From an uncultured Methylophilus sp. (GTDB lineage: Bacteria; Pseudomonadota; Gammaproteobacteria; Burkholderiales; Methylophilaceae): 7,786 nt of DNA. Location: contig CAKZJM010000281.1 of the NCBI GenBank assembly GCA_936943315.1, positions 1 through 7,786 on the forward strand. Direction: 5' to 3'. Positions 6,641-7,786 of the stretch are shown here, piece after piece. Under the pieces are notes generated by a model. It was not told the DNA's origin and ran no database searches. It saw nothing but the letters and a program-made list of their open reading frames with translations. A program made the position numbers and the translations under genes. How positions within the stretch are numbered: the first letter of the stretch is position 1; each line of letters begins with the position of its first letter.

Positions 6641-7441
6641 ATGCTGATTGATACCCATTGCCACCTGAATGCCAGCGAGTTTGACGCTGACCGCGAACAG
6701 GTGTGGCAAGACGCCCAAGCCCAAGGAGTGCGCGCGGTTGTGATTCCTGGCGTGACACAAGCGACATTCCAGCCCATCATCCAGTGGTGTGCGCAACACC
6801 CGCAGGCCGGTTTCGCACTCGGCTGGCACCCGCTGTTTGTGGATCAGGCGCCTGAAGATGCGTTGCAGACCTTGCAGCAAACTGTTGCTGAGGTATTGGC
6901 AGGCCCGCAAGCCCATCAATTAGTGGCCATCGGCGAAATCGGCCTCGATTTTTTCGTGACGCGTGACAATGAGGCAAAACAGATTGCCCTGCTGAAAGGG
7001 CAGCTCGACATTGCCAAGCAATTTGGCTTGCCCGTCATTTTACATGTGCGGGCCGCAGTCGATAGTGTGCTCAAATATATACGCAAGCATCAAATTCCCT
7101 CCGGGATTGCGCATGCCTTTAATGGCAGCATGCAACAGGCCATGATGTTTACGGAGCTGGGATTCAAGTTAGGGTTCGGTGGCGCCATGACTTGGCCGCG
7201 TGCACTCAAAATCCGCAAACTGGCCGCAGAGCTGCCCCTGCAACACCTCGTTTTAGAGACAGATTCCCCGGATATTCCACCGGTATGGCTGGGTCATCAG
7301 GGGCGAAATAGTCCGGCTCAATTAAAAAGAATAGCTGAAGAAATGGCCTTAATTCGTGGCTTGGAAGTTTCGCAACTCATTGAAATCACAGGCAAAAATT
7401 CTACGCAAGTTTTGCCAAAATTAGCCCATTTATGCACATGA
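6641..7441 (+). CDS. TatD-family metal-dependent hydrolase, YjjV-like
   Basis: TatD-family proteins are cytoplasmic TIM-barrel metal hydrolases; characterised members show DNase activity and YjjV belongs to the same family. The 266-residue length is normal. The metal-site residues are all in place: HCH with His6 and His8, GWHP (His63), GEIGLD (Glu99), ILHVR (His135), IAHAF (His158) and ETDSPDIPP (Asp208). LGFGGAMTWPRA (177-188) and the Q-x-GRNSP end (220-224) are closer to YjjV than to TatD or YcfH. The frame stays open upstream to 6530 inside ribD, but that extension has no family similarity. The ATG at 6641 places MLIDTHCH exactly at the family's N-terminus. The start is 4 bases after the ribD stop, implying co-transcription and probably translational coupling. 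No reason for pairing with ribD is evident. Confidence 0.93.
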   Translation: MLIDTHCHLNASEFDADREQVWQDAQAQGVRAVVIPGVTQATFQPIIQWCAQHPQAGFALGWHPLFVDQAPEDALQTLQQTVAEVLAGPQAHQLVAIGEIGLDFFVTRDNEAKQIALLKGQLDIAKQFGLPVILHVRAAVDSVLKYIRKHQIPSGIAHAFNGSMQQAMMFTELGFKLGFGGAMTWPRALKIRKLAAELPLQHLVLETDSPDIPPVWLGHQGRNSPAQLKRIAEEMALIRGLEVSQLIEITGKNSTQVLPKLAHLCT

Positions 7442-7592
7442 CTTAAAGTGACACATTAAGAATGTGACGAAAGTGTTTCAATTATAGTGGTCTGTGCTAA
7501 GTGGTTGATTTTATTGGATAAAAAAATAGATTAAAAAATGAACTTTCAGAAAAAGTCCTTTTAAATTGGTAAGTTACGTTTTTAAGACACAG

Positions 7593-7627
7593 CAATCCAC
7601 AAAGTTATCCACAGATTTTGTGGATGG
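7593..7627. promoter_or_regulatory. Cluster of DnaA-box-like sites
   Basis: TTATCCACA at 7605-7613 is a perfect consensus DnaA box. It is flanked by CAATCCACA (7593-7601, same strand, two mismatches) and TGTGGATGG (7619-7627, reverse orientation, two mismatches). Three such 9-mers in 35 bases next to an AT-rich tract is more than background. It may be a DnaA-binding regulatory or titration site. dnaA, dnaN or gyrB are not in the window, so an origin call is not supported by context. Confidence 0.55.
7595..7625. repeat. 9-bp perfect inverted repeat around the DnaA box
   Basis: ATCCACAAA at 7595-7603 is the exact reverse complement of TTTGTGGAT at 7617-7625, with a 13-base centre that contains the perfect DnaA box. 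It could form a hairpin in RNA or serve as a two-fold symmetric protein site. No U-run follows, so it is not a typical terminator. Confidence 0.75.
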
Positions 7628-7712
7628 AAAAATACGGTGTTTGTCCTACAAAAAAAGCAAGCTGTTTTACAAACTTTACAACTATTGATTCTCACTGAGC
7701 GACCACCCCTAG

Positions 7713-7786
7713 ATGCGTATTCATACACAACATTTCCGCACCATTTGGCAAGAGGCTGACAGCGTCATTCTCATAGACCAGACACG
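7713..7786 (+). CDS. mtnA: Methylthioribose-1-phosphate isomerase, 3'-partial (probable)
   Basis: MtnA converts 5-methylthioribose-1-phosphate to methylthioribulose-1-phosphate in the methionine salvage pathway. Only 24 codons are visible. The segment FRTIW followed by a short acidic turn and VILIDQT (residues 8-23) matches the N-terminal pattern of MtnA, where RTIW and IDQT/IDQR precede the conserved LP. The ATG at 7713 is the only possible nearby start, because an in-frame TAG ends at 7712 immediately before it. No clear Shine-Dalgarno sequence is present (ACCACCCCTAG precedes the ATG). The call rests on a short fragment, so it is moderate; the rest of the gene lies beyond the window. Confidence 0.6.
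   Translation, partial: MRIHTQHFRTIWQEADSVILIDQT

Larger units (their letters stand above)
7442..7712. other. AT-rich intergenic region between the tatD-family gene and mtnA
   Basis: This 271-base stretch has no gene that can be supported. It starts with a weak hairpin (CACATT 7452-7457, AATGTG 7461-7466) that lacks a GC-rich stem or U-run. A very AT-rich segment follows (about 7500-7590, with several A-runs). Then comes the DnaA-box cluster listed separately, a short hairpin TTTGT-CCT-ACAAA (7640-7652) and a 7-bp direct repeat TTTACAA at 7666-7672 and 7675-7681, nine bases apart. A promoter for mtnA must lie here, but no convincing -35/-10 pair was found; TTGATT (7505-7510) with TAGATT (7527-7532) is a poor candidate. 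Confidence 0.7.

Noticed and set aside
7452..7466. Intrinsic terminator after the tatD-family gene
   Set aside because: The stem is only six base pairs, AT-rich, and is not followed by a run of T.
7500..7630. Definite chromosomal origin of replication
   Set aside because: There is only one perfect DnaA box and no replication gene nearby; it is kept as a DnaA-box cluster only.

Overview
The window reads as one continuous bacterial locus with a foreign-looking left edge. From about base 590 rightward the coding style is moderate in GC. The gene content (glyA then nrdR, ribD, a YjjV-like TatD hydrolase, an mtnA-like start) and the protein flavour suggest a betaproteobacterium, probably a Methylophilaceae-type methylotroph. 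That placement is inference from recall of protein families, not from a search. The first ~570-590 bases are different: high GC, with protein wording typical of alphaproteobacterial (sphingomonad-like) serine hydroxymethyltransferase.

Layout, left to right. (1) 1-1227, +: glyA, missing its first residues at the window edge and apparently mosaic, with the change of style inside the conserved MVDMAH block near 571-588. (2) 1249-1710, +: nrdR, a complete zinc-ribbon/ATP-cone repressor. (3) 1729-2106, +: a small membrane-anchored protein with a BamE/SmpA-like C-terminal pattern. (4) 5394-2111, -: a two-gene unit transcribed leftward. It holds a 715-residue protein combining an HEFGH metallopeptidase-like region, a TPR-like helical region and a C-terminal ATP-grasp-like region. 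An ATGA overlap couples it to a SerC-type phosphoserine aminotransferase. (5) 5395-5544: divergent intergenic region. (6) 5545-6636 and 6641-7441, +: ribD, then a tatD/yjjV-family metal hydrolase 4 bases later. (7) 7442-7712: AT-rich intergenic region with a perfect DnaA box inside a 9-bp inverted repeat. (8) 7713 to the end, +: the beginning of an mtnA-like gene.

How the genes fit together. glyA and nrdR are housekeeping genes of one-carbon and nucleotide metabolism; ribD belongs to riboflavin synthesis. nrdR and ribD are adjacent in many proteobacteria. Here they are separated by the small membrane protein and by the oppositely oriented two-gene unit, which looks like an inserted accessory cassette. 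That cassette is the least explained part of the window. A cytoplasmic protein combining peptidase-like and ATP-grasp ligase-like regions, made with an amino acid aminotransferase, could act on an amino acid or peptide, but the sequence does not reveal the product. No rRNA, tRNA, CRISPR array, insertion sequence or convincing intrinsic terminator was found.
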